Shown: positions 14,838 to 23,847, numbered from the stretch's first letter. The stretch is DNA of 64,000 bases from Corynebacterium lujinxingii (GCF_014490555.1 NZ_CP061032.1:1736001-1800000); one strand, 5' to 3'. Translations and numbers: made by a program. Notes: a model not told the origin generated them from the sequence alone.

Positions 14838-16124
14838 CTAGTAGTACCCCTCGAACGCGGCGGCCTTCTTCGCTGTGCGCTCGAGGCGCGACTCCGTCAT
14901 GGAGGCGATCTGGTCGACGATCACGCGCTCGCGCTCGGCGTCGGTCTCCGCAGCGTTGAACCAGGCGCGGAAGATCGTGTCCAGTGTGCCTGGGGCACCC
15001 GCGCGCAGGTACTCGTGGACGCGGTAGATGCGGTCGCGCTGGCGGTCCTGGCGCGCCTGGTGCGCCGGCTGGTCCATGACGTAGAGCACCGCGACGGTTT
15101 TGAGCAGGCGGACCTCGGCCTCGACGTCGGGCGGGACCACCAACCGGCCGTGCTGGCGGCCCAAACCCGGCGCAGCCAACCCTGGCGCGCCCGGCGCGAG
15201 CAGCGCGGCGTTGCCGTCACGGGTGGCCTGGGTGACGGCGCCGACGTAGCGGCCCACCAACTGCGACGTCAGTCCCTTCAGGCCGGCCCAAGCGGACAAG
15301 GTGAAGTCGAAGTCGGCCGCGGCGGCGAGGGCGGGGATGGCGCGGAGGCGGTCGGCGGCGTCGATAAGCGAGTCCGCAGAGCCGCCGAATGCCGCCGCGC
15401 CCTTGTCGGCGAGGGCGGCCAACTCGACGAAGTCCCACAGCACCTGCAGGGACACGCGCCCTGAAACGATGCCGTCTTCGACGTCGTGGACGGAGTAGGC
15501 GATGTCGTCGGAGAAATCCATCACCTGCGCCTCCATCGGCGGGGTGTCGTCGGCATGGCCTTCGCGCGCCCACTGCAAGATCGCGGCGTCCTCGTCGTAG
15601 GCCGAGTACTTGCGATTCAACGACCCGTCGGTGTTGGTGCGCGTGACCGGGTATTTCACCGCGGCGTCTAGTGAGGCGCGGGTGAGGTTGAGGCCGAAGG
15701 AGTGGTCGTCGATAAGCACTTTGGGCTCGAGGCGCGACAGGATCCGCAGGGTTTGAGCGTTGCCCTCGAAGCCGTGGGGCGCGACCTCGTTGAGGGCGAC
15801 TTCGCCGTTGTGGCCGTAGGGCGGGTGGCCGATGTCGTGGGTCAGTCCCGCCATCTCGCATAGGTCGGGGTTGAGGCCCAGTCCCTCGCCGATGCCGCGC
15901 GAGATCTGCGCGACCTCGAGCGAGTGCGTCAGGCGCGTGCGCGGGGTGTCGCCGTCGCGCGGGCCAACCACCTGGGTCTTGTCCGCTAATCGACGAAGCG
16001 CCGCCGAGTGCAGCACACGCGCCCGGTCGCGCCCGAACGCATCGCGGGAATCCGGCGCGAGTTGCGCGCCCTTCGCCCCTTCCGGGGCGCGGCGTTTCGT
16101 ATCGTCGGCGTTGTAGGCGTACAC
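14838..16124 (-). CDS. dgt: deoxyguanosinetriphosphate triphosphohydrolase-like protein
   Basis: A 428-residue HD-superfamily dNTP triphosphohydrolase. Metal-binding residues are visible as RLTHSLEVAQ (first His), GLTHDIGHPPYGHNGE (HD pair) near residues 90-105, and MDFSDDIAYSVHDVEDG (second Asp) near 190-206. It converts dGTP to deoxyguanosine and triphosphate, helping set dNTP levels. The start is GTG (16124): a TAGGGT hexamer at 16133-16138 ends 8 nt before it. That hexamer is the same DNA used by the divergent TPM gene. Confidence 0.93.
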   Translation of the reverse strand: MYAYNADDTKRRAPEGAKGAQLAPDSRDAFGRDRARVLHSAALRRLADKTQVVGPRDGDTPRTRLTHSLEVAQISRGIGEGLGLNPDLCEMAGLTHDIGHPPYGHNGEVALNEVAPHGFEGNAQTLRILSRLEPKVLIDDHSFGLNLTRASLDAAVKYPVTRTNTDGSLNRKYSAYDEDAAILQWAREGHADDTPPMEAQVMDFSDDIAYSVHDVEDGIVSGRVSLQVLWDFVELAALADKGAAAFGGSADSLIDAADRLRAIPALAAAADFDFTLSAWAGLKGLTSQLVGRYVGAVTQATRDGNAALLAPGAPGLAAPGLGRQHGRLVVPPDVEAEVRLLKTVAVLYVMDQPAHQARQDRQRDRIYRVHEYLRAGAPGTLDTIFRAWFNAAETDAERERVIVDQIASMTESRLERTAKKAAAFEGYY

Positions 16125-16131
16125 GAAGCGC

Positions 16132-16138
16132 TACCCTA
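16132..16138. promoter_or_regulatory. shared bidirectional -10 element (dgt / TPM gene)
   Basis: The heptamer TACCCTA reads TACCCT on the plus strand (16132-16137, 6 nt before the ATG at 16144) and TAGGGT on the minus strand (16133-16138, 8 nt before the GTG at 16124). Both genes lack a Shine-Dalgarno. One near-symmetric hexamer apparently drives two leaderless divergent genes. Confidence 0.65.
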
Positions 16139-16143
16139 GTCGC

Positions 16144-18126
16144 ATGACTAGCCGTTACCTCCGCGTCCTCGCCGTCAGCGGTCTGCTTTTCGCCGCCGGC
16201 CCCGCCTTCGGCCTTGCCGACACACCAGCTGTTGCGCAAGGCGTCGCAACCGCACCCACCGTCGAACCGGGGTTGCTCACCCAACCCGTCACCGACGACG
16301 CCAACGTGCTGTCCCCCGCCGAGCGCAGCGAGATCGAAGATGCGATCAAGCAGGTCAGCCAGTCGCAGGGCAAGTCAGTGCGCGTGGTGTTTCTGCGCTC
16401 GTTCGGCGATATGACCCCGTCGGATTGGATTGACCAGGCTGTGGCAGCCAACGGCTCGAACACCGCCGTGTTGGCCATCTCACCGGACGAGCGCGCCTAC
16501 AACGTCGGCGGCGGGGAGGAGTGGTCCCAGGATCAGATCGACCGGATGAACAACGCGGCCTACGCGCAGTTAACGGAACTGAACTGGTCTCAGGCGGCGT
16601 TGAATGCGGTTGAATCGGTGAGTGGGTCGTCGTCAAGCGATGGCGCAGGCTGGCTCGCAGGCGGGCTCGGCGCCGTGGCCCTGGCGGGCGGCGGTGTGTA
16701 CGCGGCGACGCGCAAGAACTCGAAGAAGACCAGGGCGAAGCAGATCGAATCGGCCAAGGCGCTCGACCCGGCCGACACCGACTCGCTGGGACGCTTGCCC
16801 ACGCCCACGTTGGAGGAGGTCGCCCGCGACGCGCTGGTGTCGGCCGACGAGTCCATCACCCAGGGCAAGGAAGAACTGCAGCTGGCCACCTCCGAGTTCG
16901 GCGCGGAGCGCGTGCGCCCATTCACCTCCGCGATGAACGAGGCGACCACCACCTTGCAGCGCGCGTTTTCCACGCACCAGAAGCTTTACGACGCCATCCC
17001 CGAAACCGAACCCGAAAAACGCGCCATGCTGGTCGACATCATCTCGTCGTCAGGCCAGGCGGAGCAGGCGCTGCGCGACAAAACGGCCGAGTTCAACGAC
17101 ATGCGCGGCGTGCTCATGCGCGCGCCCGACGAGGTGGACAAGGTGCTTGCCCGCACCGTGGACATCCGCGCGCGCCTCGAGCCTGCGCGTGAGCAACTCG
17201 AGCGCCTGCGCGCCGAATACCCGGCGGAGATGCTCGAATCCATCGTGGACAACGTCGACTTGGCCGCCGCCTCCCTCGACGAGGCGGAGAAAGCGCTTAA
17301 CGACGCCCGCGAGATCGCCTCCCAACCCGCCGGCCGCCAAGGCGCACTGTTGGACATGCTCGCCGCCGCCAACCACGCCGTCGAGGTCTCCGACACCAAC
17401 CTCAACGCCATCGAACACGCCGAAGACAACATCCGCGCGGCGCAAACCAACTTGCCCTCGCTTATCGACGAAATCCGCTCCGAACTGCGCGAAATCGACC
17501 AAGTCAAGGCGGCGCGCTCTCAAGGCGCGCGCATCGACGTCGACGCGTTGGATGCGGTCGCCGCGAAGGCGCAGCGCATGCTGGATTCCATGGGCAACCG
17601 CGCCGAGACCGACCCGCTGGCGCTCTACGCCGACCTGACCAGCATGGACACCGAGATCGACGAAGCACTCGACCGCGCGAAGGGCGCCGCCGGCAACCAG
17701 GCACGTGCGCTGCAACTGTTCGACCAGCAGATGCAGGTCGCCACCGCGCAGATCCAGCGCGCCGAGGACGTCATCCGCTCGCGCGGGCGCATCATCGGCT
17801 CACATGCGCGTTCCCTGCTCGCGGAGGCGAAGCGCCTCTATGCCCAGGCGCACCAGTTGCGGGTGCGCGACACGCGCGCGGCGATCGACAACGCACGCGC
17901 CGCCACCGACACCGCGCGCCGCGCCGAACAGGCCGCCAACGACGACATCCGCCGCTACCAGGCCGCCCGCAACCGGCAAACCGCCGACTCCATGGCGCGC
18001 GCCGTGCTGTGGGGCACGCTGCTGTCCGGAGGCGGCGGCTTCGGCGGCGGCGGGGGCGGTTTCGGCGGTGGCGGCGGCGGAGGCTTCTCCGGCGGCCGCC
18101 CCTCCAACCGCGGGGGAACGTTCTAG
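16144..18126 (+). CDS. TPM-domain secreted/membrane protein with coiled coil and Gly-rich tail
   Basis: A 660-residue exported protein. A signal peptide (residues 1-31) is followed by a TPM domain (about 39-155: VTDDANVLSPAERSEIEDAI and NTAVLAISPDERAYNVGGG). One membrane helix follows (WLAGGLGAVALAGGGVYAA, about 173-191), then a roughly 400-residue helical, coiled-coil-rich region. The C-terminus is almost pure Gly-Phe (GGGFGGGGGGF) with a short RPSNRGGTF end. TPM proteins have been linked to photosystem repair in plants and to phosphatase activity; in actinobacteria the role is unknown. A GGTCGTCGTCAAGC copy encodes GSSSSD just before the membrane helix (16625-16638). Confidence 0.85.
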   Translation: MTSRYLRVLAVSGLLFAAGPAFGLADTPAVAQGVATAPTVEPGLLTQPVTDDANVLSPAERSEIEDAIKQVSQSQGKSVRVVFLRSFGDMTPSDWIDQAVAANGSNTAVLAISPDERAYNVGGGEEWSQDQIDRMNNAAYAQLTELNWSQAALNAVESVSGSSSSDGAGWLAGGLGAVALAGGGVYAATRKNSKKTRAKQIESAKALDPADTDSLGRLPTPTLEEVARDALVSADESITQGKEELQLATSEFGAERVRPFTSAMNEATTTLQRAFSTHQKLYDAIPETEPEKRAMLVDIISSSGQAEQALRDKTAEFNDMRGVLMRAPDEVDKVLARTVDIRARLEPAREQLERLRAEYPAEMLESIVDNVDLAAASLDEAEKALNDAREIASQPAGRQGALLDMLAAANHAVEVSDTNLNAIEHAEDNIRAAQTNLPSLIDEIRSELREIDQVKAARSQGARIDVDALDAVAAKAQRMLDSMGNRAETDPLALYADLTSMDTEIDEALDRAKGAAGNQARALQLFDQQMQVATAQIQRAEDVIRSRGRIIGSHARSLLAEAKRLYAQAHQLRVRDTRAAIDNARAATDTARRAEQAANDDIRRYQAARNRQTADSMARAVLWGTLLSGGGGFGGGGGGFGGGGGGGFSGGRPSNRGGTF

Positions 18127-18527
18127 TACAACGTGCGGCGCGCTGGCGTATCGATAAACGTCAGCGCCCACGTCATAAACACCACATCGACCAGCGGCGC
18201 CTCGGCAAACTTGTCCACCTGGAGGTCGCCGTTCGCGCGACCGCGGGTGGTGGCCACGAGCGCGCCGGCGCCGTCGCGGATCTCGCGGGTCAGCCCACGG
18301 CGGCGCAGCGTGTAGTGGCGCCCCGCGCACTCGGCGACGTACCGCGACACCGTGAGACCGGCTTTGCGGAGGGTGAACTGCTCGCGGGTCTCGCAGTCAA
18401 GCGCGATGAACCGCGCCGGGTTGTCGGAGGTGATGCGCAGGGTGCGCTCCCCGATGGTGATGGTGGTGGGGGTGGCTTCGGCGAGGGAGGTGGTGTCGTC
18501 GTAAAGCAAAGCCCCTTGCCAGATCAC
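18123..18527 (-). CDS. hypothetical protein downstream of the 19030 gene
   Basis: A 134-residue, beta-rich, mixed-charge protein without a signal peptide. Its start is the GTG that overlaps the upstream stop codon (GTGA at 18524-18527), which indicates coupled translation. Segments such as ERTLRITSDNPARFIALDCETREQF resemble repeated antiparallel strands, perhaps a tubby- or LURP-like barrel, but this is only a structural impression. It overlaps the convergent TPM gene by 4 bp at its 3' end. Confidence 0.65.
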   Translation of the reverse strand: MIWQGALLYDDTTSLAEATPTTITIGERTLRITSDNPARFIALDCETREQFTLRKAGLTVSRYVAECAGRHYTLRRRGLTREIRDGAGALVATTRGRANGDLQVDKFAEAPLVDVVFMTWALTFIDTPARRTLY

Positions 18528-19030
18528 AGCAACGCCACCAGCACGATAAACACCGACAGGAACACCAGCGTGCCGATCAGCGCGGTCGAATTGACCATCT
18601 TGCGCGACTCGAGCACCGCGCGCGAAAGCCACGCCAGGCCCGCGATGTGGGTCGCCGGCAGGTCGGTCTCGCCCTCGAACTCGAGAATCGCCTTACGCAC
18701 ACCGTTGTGGTCCTGGGTGAACTGCGCGACCTTCTCGCCGCGCGCGTTTTCCACCACCCAGTTTTTCGACGTCTCCGGGATGAACGCGTAGGCGCTGCCC
18801 TCGATGGTGAGGTCGATGCGCTTGGCCCGTTTCAGGCTGTCGCGGGTGCGCACGATCTCCTCGCCGCCGCGGGTGGCTACCGCGCCCGACTCGGGGTGGG
18901 CAACTAACTGCCACTTTTCGCCGTCGACAATCGCGCTGTCGTGAGAGAACACGCCGAGGACCTCAGGGCCTGCCTCGGCGAGCAGCTTCGGCGCGTCGCG
19001 GTCGGTGCGATCCCAGCTGACGAAGTGCAT
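18524..19030 (-). CDS. tail-anchored hypothetical membrane protein
   Basis: A 168-residue protein: a soluble N-terminal domain of about 140 residues (beta-rich, with WQLVAHPESGAVATRGGEEIVRT) and a single C-terminal hydrophobic segment (TALIGTLVFLSVFIVLVALL) ending the protein, typical of a tail anchor. Its ATG overlaps the glyS stop codon by 1 nt (TAATG), so it is expressed with glyS. Family not recognised; the following gene looks similar in composition and the two may act together. Confidence 0.7.
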   Translation of the reverse strand: MHFVSWDRTDRDAPKLLAEAGPEVLGVFSHDSAIVDGEKWQLVAHPESGAVATRGGEEIVRTRDSLKRAKRIDLTIEGSAYAFIPETSKNWVVENARGEKVAQFTQDHNGVRKAILEFEGETDLPATHIAGLAWLSRAVLESRKMVNSTALIGTLVFLSVFIVLVALL

Positions 19031-20412
19031 TAGCAGCCGATCAGGCGGGCGGCCAGGTACGCCTCGAGCTCGTCAAGCGGAACGCGCTCCTGCTCCATCG
19101 TGTCGCGCTCGCGCACGGTCACGGCGTTGTCCTCGAGGGTGTCAAAGTCGTAGGTGACGCAGAAGGGGGTGCCGGTCTCGTCCTGGCGGCGGTAGCGGCG
19201 GCCGATCGCGCCGGAGGTGTCGAAGTCGACGTTCCAGTGCTGGCGCAGCTTCGCTGCGAGCTCCTCGGCCGGGCCGGACAGTTCCGGCTTCTTCGACAGC
19301 GGCAGCACCGCAACCTTCACCGGGGCGAGGCGGCGGTCCAGGCGCAGCACAACGCGGGTGTCGGTGCCGCCCTTGGCGTTGGGGGCTTCTTCCTCGTCGT
19401 AGGCGTCGATAAGGAAGGCCATCATGGCGCGTCCGAGACCTGCGGCCGGCTCGATGCAGTACGGGATCCAGCGCTCGCCGGCCTCCTGGTCGAAGTACGA
19501 CAGGTCCTCGCCGGAGGCCTCGGCGTGGGTCTTCAGGTCGTAGTCGGTGCGGTTGGCCACACCCTCAAGCTCGCCCCACTTGGAGCCGGTGAAACCGAAG
19601 GCGTATTCGATGTCCACGGTGCGCTTGGAGTAGTGGGAGAGCTTCTCCTGCGGGTGCTCGTACAGGCGCAGGTTGTCCGGGTTGATGCCTAGGTCGACGT
19701 ACCAGTTGAAGCGGTTTTCAATCCAGTACTCGTGCCACTTCTCGTCCTCGCCGGGCTTGACGAAGAACTCCATCTCCATCTGCTCGAACTCGCGGGTGCG
19801 GAAGATGAAGTTGCCCGGGGTGATCTCGTTGCGGAACGACTTGCCGGTATTCGCGATGCCGAACGGCGGCTTGAGACGCGCGGACGTCATCACGTTTTTG
19901 AAGTTCACAAAGATGCCCTGCGCGGTCTCCGGGCGCAGGTAGTGCAGGCCTTCCTTGTCGTCGACGGGACCGAGGTAGGTCTTCATCAGGCCGGAGAACG
20001 CCTTCGGCTCGGTCCAGTTGCCCGGCTGGCCGGTCTCCGGGTCGTTGATGTCGGCCAGGCCGTTTGCCGGCGGGTGGCCGTGCTTTTCCTCGTAGGCTTC
20101 GAGCAGGTGGTCGGCGCGGTAGCGCTTGTGGGTGTAAAGGGATTCCACGAGCGGATCGGTGAACACGTCGACGTGGCCGGAGGCCTCCCACACCTTCGTC
20201 GGCAAGATCACGGACGTGTCCACGCCGACGGTGTCGCGGCGGGATTGCACCATGTGCTTCCACCACTGGCGCTTCAGGTTTTCTTTCAGCTCAACGCCGA
20301 GCGGGCCGTAGTCCCACGCGGAGCGCGTACCGCCGTAGATCTCACCTGCCGGATACACCAGACCACGGCGTTTGCAGAGGTTGACGACGGTTTCGATCTT
20401 GGATGCGGGCAT
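19030..20412 (-). CDS. glyS: glycine--tRNA ligase (eukaryote/archaea-like, single chain)
   Basis: A 460-residue class II glycyl-tRNA synthetase of the homodimeric type. Motifs visible are GLVYPAGEIYGGTRSAWDYGPLG at the N-terminus, FRNEITPGNFIFRTREFEQMEMEFF (motif 2 region, about 220-244), and GLGRAMMAFLIDAY for the motif 3 area. The C-terminal anticodon-binding domain runs from about 345 on (APVKVAVLPLSKKPE...). It attaches glycine to tRNA-Gly. AGGAGATT precedes the ATG. It heads a glyS - two hypothetical genes operon and diverges from the zinc-regulator operon; the 167 bp between them must hold both promoters. Confidence 0.97.
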   Translation of the reverse strand: MPASKIETVVNLCKRRGLVYPAGEIYGGTRSAWDYGPLGVELKENLKRQWWKHMVQSRRDTVGVDTSVILPTKVWEASGHVDVFTDPLVESLYTHKRYRADHLLEAYEEKHGHPPANGLADINDPETGQPGNWTEPKAFSGLMKTYLGPVDDKEGLHYLRPETAQGIFVNFKNVMTSARLKPPFGIANTGKSFRNEITPGNFIFRTREFEQMEMEFFVKPGEDEKWHEYWIENRFNWYVDLGINPDNLRLYEHPQEKLSHYSKRTVDIEYAFGFTGSKWGELEGVANRTDYDLKTHAEASGEDLSYFDQEAGERWIPYCIEPAAGLGRAMMAFLIDAYDEEEAPNAKGGTDTRVVLRLDRRLAPVKVAVLPLSKKPELSGPAEELAAKLRQHWNVDFDTSGAIGRRYRRQDETGTPFCVTYDFDTLEDNAVTVRERDTMEQERVPLDELEAYLAARLIGC

Positions 20413-20579
20413 CACAATCTCCTGCGTGTTAAACGGTTGCCAAATACCCGGCTCAGTGTAGTCGCTGACTCGACGCGCGAGACACGAGGACCCGTTTGGA
20501 CGTAAGTCCCACAATTTCGGAAACTTTAGTACTCTGTGGGGAAACACTGTGAACGCCACGGCGAGGAAAGGGGACGCCA

Positions 20580-21035
20580 ATGCGCGACAACCTTCAGTAT
20601 TCGCCGGAGGAGTTGGACCGCACTGCTGCGCTGGTCAAAGTGCTCGACTCGAAGACCAGGCTGCAAATACTGTTGCTTCTCGACGACGCCGAGCGCGTCG
20701 TCCACGAACTCGTCACCGAACTGGAAAAATCGCAGCCGCTCATCTCGCAGCATTTGCGGGTGCTGCGTAGGGCGGGGCTGGTGTCGTCGTCACGCAATGG
20801 CCGCGAGGTGCTCTACGCGCTGGCGCGCCCGGAAGTCATCGACGTCATCGGCGAACTCGTGGAGCTGTCGCGTATCGACGAAGCACGCGACGACCTCGCC
20901 GCACGGCGTAAGCGCCGCAACAGCATCCACAACGAAACCGCTGCCGGTGCCGCGATCATCAACCCGCCAATCGAAGTGCGCCCCGAAATCGACCCGGGCC
21001 TGACCCCACGCACGCCGAAACCGCGGCGCGACTAG
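20580..21035 (+). CDS. znr: ArsR/SmtB-family metal-sensing repressor (Znr-like)
   Basis: A 151-residue winged-helix repressor: KVLDSKTRLQILLLLDDAERVVHELVTELEKSQPLISQHLRVLRRAGLVSSSRNGREVLYAL spans the ArsR HTH and wing (about residues 19-81). A C-terminal extension with ARRKRRNSIHNETAAG follows. In C. glutamicum an ArsR-type regulator (Znr) is co-transcribed with zur and responds to zinc; the order here is the same. AGGAAAGG precedes the ATG. Weak dyad symmetry (CCCACA at 20508 / TGTGGG at 20535) surrounds the probable promoter and could be an operator. Confidence 0.85.
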   Translation: MRDNLQYSPEELDRTAALVKVLDSKTRLQILLLLDDAERVVHELVTELEKSQPLISQHLRVLRRAGLVSSSRNGREVLYALARPEVIDVIGELVELSRIDEARDDLAARRKRRNSIHNETAAGAAIINPPIEVRPEIDPGLTPRTPKPRRD

Positions 21036-21046
21036 GCTTGCCGGGC

Positions 21047-21475
21047 ATGACCCGCCCACACAGCACACGTCCCGTGCCCAAACTGGGCCCGCGGATGACA
21101 AAGCAGCGCGCGGCGGTTGTGGACACGCTGCGCGGCCTGGACAAGTTCGCCTCCGCGAAAACCATCCACACGCTTTTGACCGAGCGCGGCGAATCGGTCG
21201 GGCTGACCACGGTGTACCGCACGCTCGCCTCGCTTGCCGAGGTCCACGCCGTCGACGTGCTGCACTCCCCCGACGGCGAGACGCTTTACCGCGACTGCCT
21301 GTCGCACCACCACCATCACCACCTCGTGTGCGCCGAATGCGGCCGCAGCGAGGAAATCGAAGGCGGGCCCGTGGAAAAATGGGCCGAACTCATCGCCGCG
21401 CGCTACGGCTACGACTTGGTCGGCCACGACGCCGAAATCTACGGCGTCTGCCGGGCCTGCCAGGCGAAACGCTAG
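21047..21475 (+). CDS. zur: Fur-family zinc uptake regulator
   Basis: A 142-residue Fur-family repressor. The winged helix is RMTKQRAAVVDTLRGLDKFASAKTIHTLLTERGESVGLTTVYRTLASL; the C-terminal dimer domain has a six-histidine run (SHHHHHHLVCAECG) and the two CxxC pairs (CAECG, CRACQ) that bind structural zinc. It would repress zinc importers when zinc is sufficient. ATG 21047 is preferred over TTG 21038. TAGGCT at 21033-21038 lies 8 nt before it and overlaps the znr stop, so zur may also have its own leaderless promoter. The gene converges with uppS (4 bp overlap). Confidence 0.93.
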   Translation: MTRPHSTRPVPKLGPRMTKQRAAVVDTLRGLDKFASAKTIHTLLTERGESVGLTTVYRTLASLAEVHAVDVLHSPDGETLYRDCLSHHHHHHLVCAECGRSEEIEGGPVEKWAELIAARYGYDLVGHDAEIYGVCRACQAKR

Positions 21476-22197
21476 CGGTCGAACTTATCCACCGCGCCAC
21501 CGAAGCGGCGGTCGCGCTTGGCGTACTCCAGCACCGCGTCCCATAAGTCCTGCTTAGTGAAGTCCGGGAACAACACGTCCTGGTACACCATCTCCGCGTA
21601 CGCCGACTGCCACAGCAAAAAGTTCGACGTGCGCTGTTCGCCCGACGGGCGCAGGAACAGGTCCACGTCCGGCATCTCGGGGTGGTACAGGTAGCGCTGG
21701 AGGGTTTTTTCGTCGACGTGGCGCACGTGGTCGTCGATAAGCGCCTGCACTGCGTCGGTGATCTCCGCGCGGCCACCGTAGTTGACGCACATCGCGAGTG
21801 TGAGACCGGTGTTGTGCTTGGTCAGCTCCTGGGCGACTTCGAGCTCCTCGATGACGCTGCCCCACAGTTTCGGCCGGCGTCCGCACCACACCACGCGCAC
21901 GTTCTTCGCGTGCAGCTCGTCGCGCTGGCGGCGCAGCACGTCGCGGGTGAAGTTCATGAGGAAGTGCACCTCGGAAGGCGAGCGCTTCCAGTTCTCCGTG
22001 GAAAACGCGTACGCGGACAGCCATTCCACGCCGCCGAGTTCGATGCACGCGTCGACGGCGTCCATGAGTTTTTCCTCGCCGACCTTGTGGCCCTCCGTGC
22101 GCTTGAGGCCGCGCTGCTGCGCCCAACGGCCGTTGCCGTCCATCACGAGTGCGATGTGCTTCGGGATGAACTTCTTGTCAATCTGTGGTGCGCCCAT
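21472..22197 (-). CDS. uppS: isoprenyl transferase (undecaprenyl/decaprenyl diphosphate synthase)
   Basis: A 241-residue cis-prenyltransferase that makes the long-chain polyprenyl diphosphate carrier for cell wall synthesis. Motifs are HIALVMDGNGRWA (catalytic Asp, residues about 14-26), EGHKVGEEKL, LSAYAFSTENWKR and the C-terminal LFLRPSGEQRTSNFLLWQSAYAEMVY with the conserved basic and acidic residues. ATG at 22197 is used; a TTG three codons upstream is possible. It follows recO by 9 bp in the era-recO-uppS operon. A GGTCGTCGATAAGC copy encodes part of QALIDDHV (21729-21742). Confidence 0.95.
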   Translation of the reverse strand: MGAPQIDKKFIPKHIALVMDGNGRWAQQRGLKRTEGHKVGEEKLMDAVDACIELGGVEWLSAYAFSTENWKRSPSEVHFLMNFTRDVLRRQRDELHAKNVRVVWCGRRPKLWGSVIEELEVAQELTKHNTGLTLAMCVNYGGRAEITDAVQALIDDHVRHVDEKTLQRYLYHPEMPDVDLFLRPSGEQRTSNFLLWQSAYAEMVYQDVLFPDFTKQDLWDAVLEYAKRDRRFGGAVDKFDR

Positions 22198-22206
22198 GGG
22201 CGTCAA

Positions 22207-22923
22207 TTATGCCTGCTCCATGATCTTCAAACTTTTCAGCCCGGTCTCCAGGTTGTACTGCGCGTGCTGGACGCTCGCCCGGTGAATCTGGGCCACGCGT
22301 GACGACGACACCTCGTACCCGCCCCGCAACAACCACATATCGTGCAACGTCTCCGGATCCACATCCATCGAGCCGGTGGGCCGGCAGTTGTTGCACACCG
22401 CCCCACCTGTGGCCGGGTTGAACGCCTTGTGCGGGCCCGGCGCCTGGCAGTTCGCGCAGTGAAACAGGCTCAACCCCCAGCCGGCGTGCTCGGTGGCCTT
22501 GAGGATGAACGCGTCGAGCACAAGCGTCGGGTGCATATCGGTCTGCAGGTTCGTCAGCGCCTCCTGCACCAGGCGGAACAGCTCCGGGTCGCCCTGGTCG
22601 TAGGAGAGCTTTTCGGCGACCTCCATGACGGCGCAGGCGGCGGCGTATCGGTCGAAATCGTCGATGATGCGGGCGCCGAAGTAGGTGACGGTGTCGGCAG
22701 CGGTGATCGTCGATAAGCCTCTGCCCGGATACACCTGCACGTCAACGTCCACGAAGGGCTGCAGGCGCGAGCCGAACCTGCTCTTGCTCTTGCGCACGCC
22801 CTTGGCCACGCCGCGCACCAAGCCGTGGTCTTTCGTGAGCAGGACGATGACGCGGTCCGCCTCGCCGAAGTCGTAGGTGCGCACCACGAACGCGCGGTCG
22901 CGCCACGACGGCCTAGAAGCCAA
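22207..22923 (-). CDS. recO: DNA repair protein RecO
   Basis: A 238-residue RecO, which with RecF and RecR loads RecA on gapped DNA. The N-terminal OB fold begins WRDRAFVVRTYDFGEADRVIVLLTKDHG. The C-terminal zinc-binding module has two Cys pairs (CANCQAPGP and CNNCRPTG), as in the Gram-positive branch. I accept the TTG start at 22923, which overlaps the end of era by 11 bp; the next in-frame alternatives (GTG in FVVRTY) would cut the OB fold. Confidence 0.93.
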   Translation of the reverse strand: MASRPSWRDRAFVVRTYDFGEADRVIVLLTKDHGLVRGVAKGVRKSKSRFGSRLQPFVDVDVQVYPGRGLSTITAADTVTYFGARIIDDFDRYAAACAVMEVAEKLSYDQGDPELFRLVQEALTNLQTDMHPTLVLDAFILKATEHAGWGLSLFHCANCQAPGPHKAFNPATGGAVCNNCRPTGSMDVDPETLHDMWLLRGGYEVSSSRVAQIHRASVQHAQYNLETGLKSLKIMEQA

Positions 22924-23830
22924 GCCGGCCCAACGCCTTCGGGTCCTGCTGCCAGTTCTTCAGCACTTTCACGCGAACGTCGAGGTACACGTTCTGCCCG
23001 GCGAGGTCGATGATCTGCTTGCGGGCGCGGTGCACGATGCCGCTCAAGCGCCGCCCGTCCGGGCCCTCGATGATGCGTTTCTGGCCCGGGCGCTCCAGGT
23101 AGAGCACGGCGTAGATTTTGAGGCGGCGGTCCTCCTGGATCATCTCGTCGACTTGTACGGCCACCGAGTGCGGCAGTTCGTCGCGAAGCCCGCGCAGCGC
23201 TTCTTCGCGGATGAGTTCCGCGATGCGCGTTTCCAGGTCCTCGTCGGTGGTGTGGTCTTCGGGGTAGAAGCGCGGGCCCTCCGGCAGTTGGGCGACCAGG
23301 ACGTCCAGCAGCGTGTCCAGCTGGACCTGCTCCGTGGCGGAGACCGGCACGACCTCCGAGTCGGGGCCGAGCAGGTCGTGCAGTTCGAGCAGGCGCTCGC
23401 CGACGGTGTCCTTGCCGGTTTTGTCGAGTTTGGTCACGATGCCGACAATCGGCGTGTTCGGCTTGGTTGTGCGGATTTCGTCGAGGATGTAGCGGTCGCC
23501 GGGGCCGATCTTCTCGTCGGCCGGCACGGTGAACCCGATGACGTCGACGTCCGCGAAGGTGTCCTTTACCACATCGTTGAGCCGCTCGCCCAGCAACGTG
23601 CGCGGCCGGTGGATGCCTGGGGTGTCCACGACAACCACCTGCGCGTCGTCGCGGTTGATCACGCCGCGGATCGGGTGGCGGGTGGTCTCCGGCTGGTCCG
23701 CCATGATGGCGATCTTCTCCCCCACCAGCGCGTTTGTCAGCGTCGATTTGCCGGTGTTCGGCCGGCCCACGAAACTGACAAAGCCCGAGCGGAAGCCTTC
23801 CGGCGCGTTGCTGAACCCGAAATCGATCAT
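22913..23830 (-). CDS. era: GTPase Era
   Basis: A 305-residue Era GTPase for 16S rRNA maturation and small-subunit assembly. G1 is FVGRPNTGKSTL, G3 is DTPGIHRPR, G4 reads TKLD and G5 is PVSATEQ. The KH RNA-binding domain is at the C-terminus (LPHSVAVQVDEM and a segment ending VYLDVRVKVLKNW). A TAGAAT hexamer (23839-23844) ends 8 nt before the ATG, suggesting a leaderless start of the era-recO-uppS operon. Confidence 0.97.
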   Translation of the reverse strand: MIDFGFSNAPEGFRSGFVSFVGRPNTGKSTLTNALVGEKIAIMADQPETTRHPIRGVINRDDAQVVVVDTPGIHRPRTLLGERLNDVVKDTFADVDVIGFTVPADEKIGPGDRYILDEIRTTKPNTPIVGIVTKLDKTGKDTVGERLLELHDLLGPDSEVVPVSATEQVQLDTLLDVLVAQLPEGPRFYPEDHTTDEDLETRIAELIREEALRGLRDELPHSVAVQVDEMIQEDRRLKIYAVLYLERPGQKRIIEGPDGRRLSGIVHRARKQIIDLAGQNVYLDVRVKVLKNWQQDPKALGRLGF

Positions 23831-23847
23831 GGGTTGGGATTCTACCG

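Noticed and set aside
18030..18118. Tandem repeat of GGCGGC units
   Set aside because: It is the codon repeat of the Gly/Phe-rich tail of the TPM protein, not an independent repeat element.
21305..21325. Six consecutive His codons as an engineered tag
   Set aside because: It lies within the natural metal-binding region of Zur, next to the CxxC pair, where His-rich runs occur in the family.
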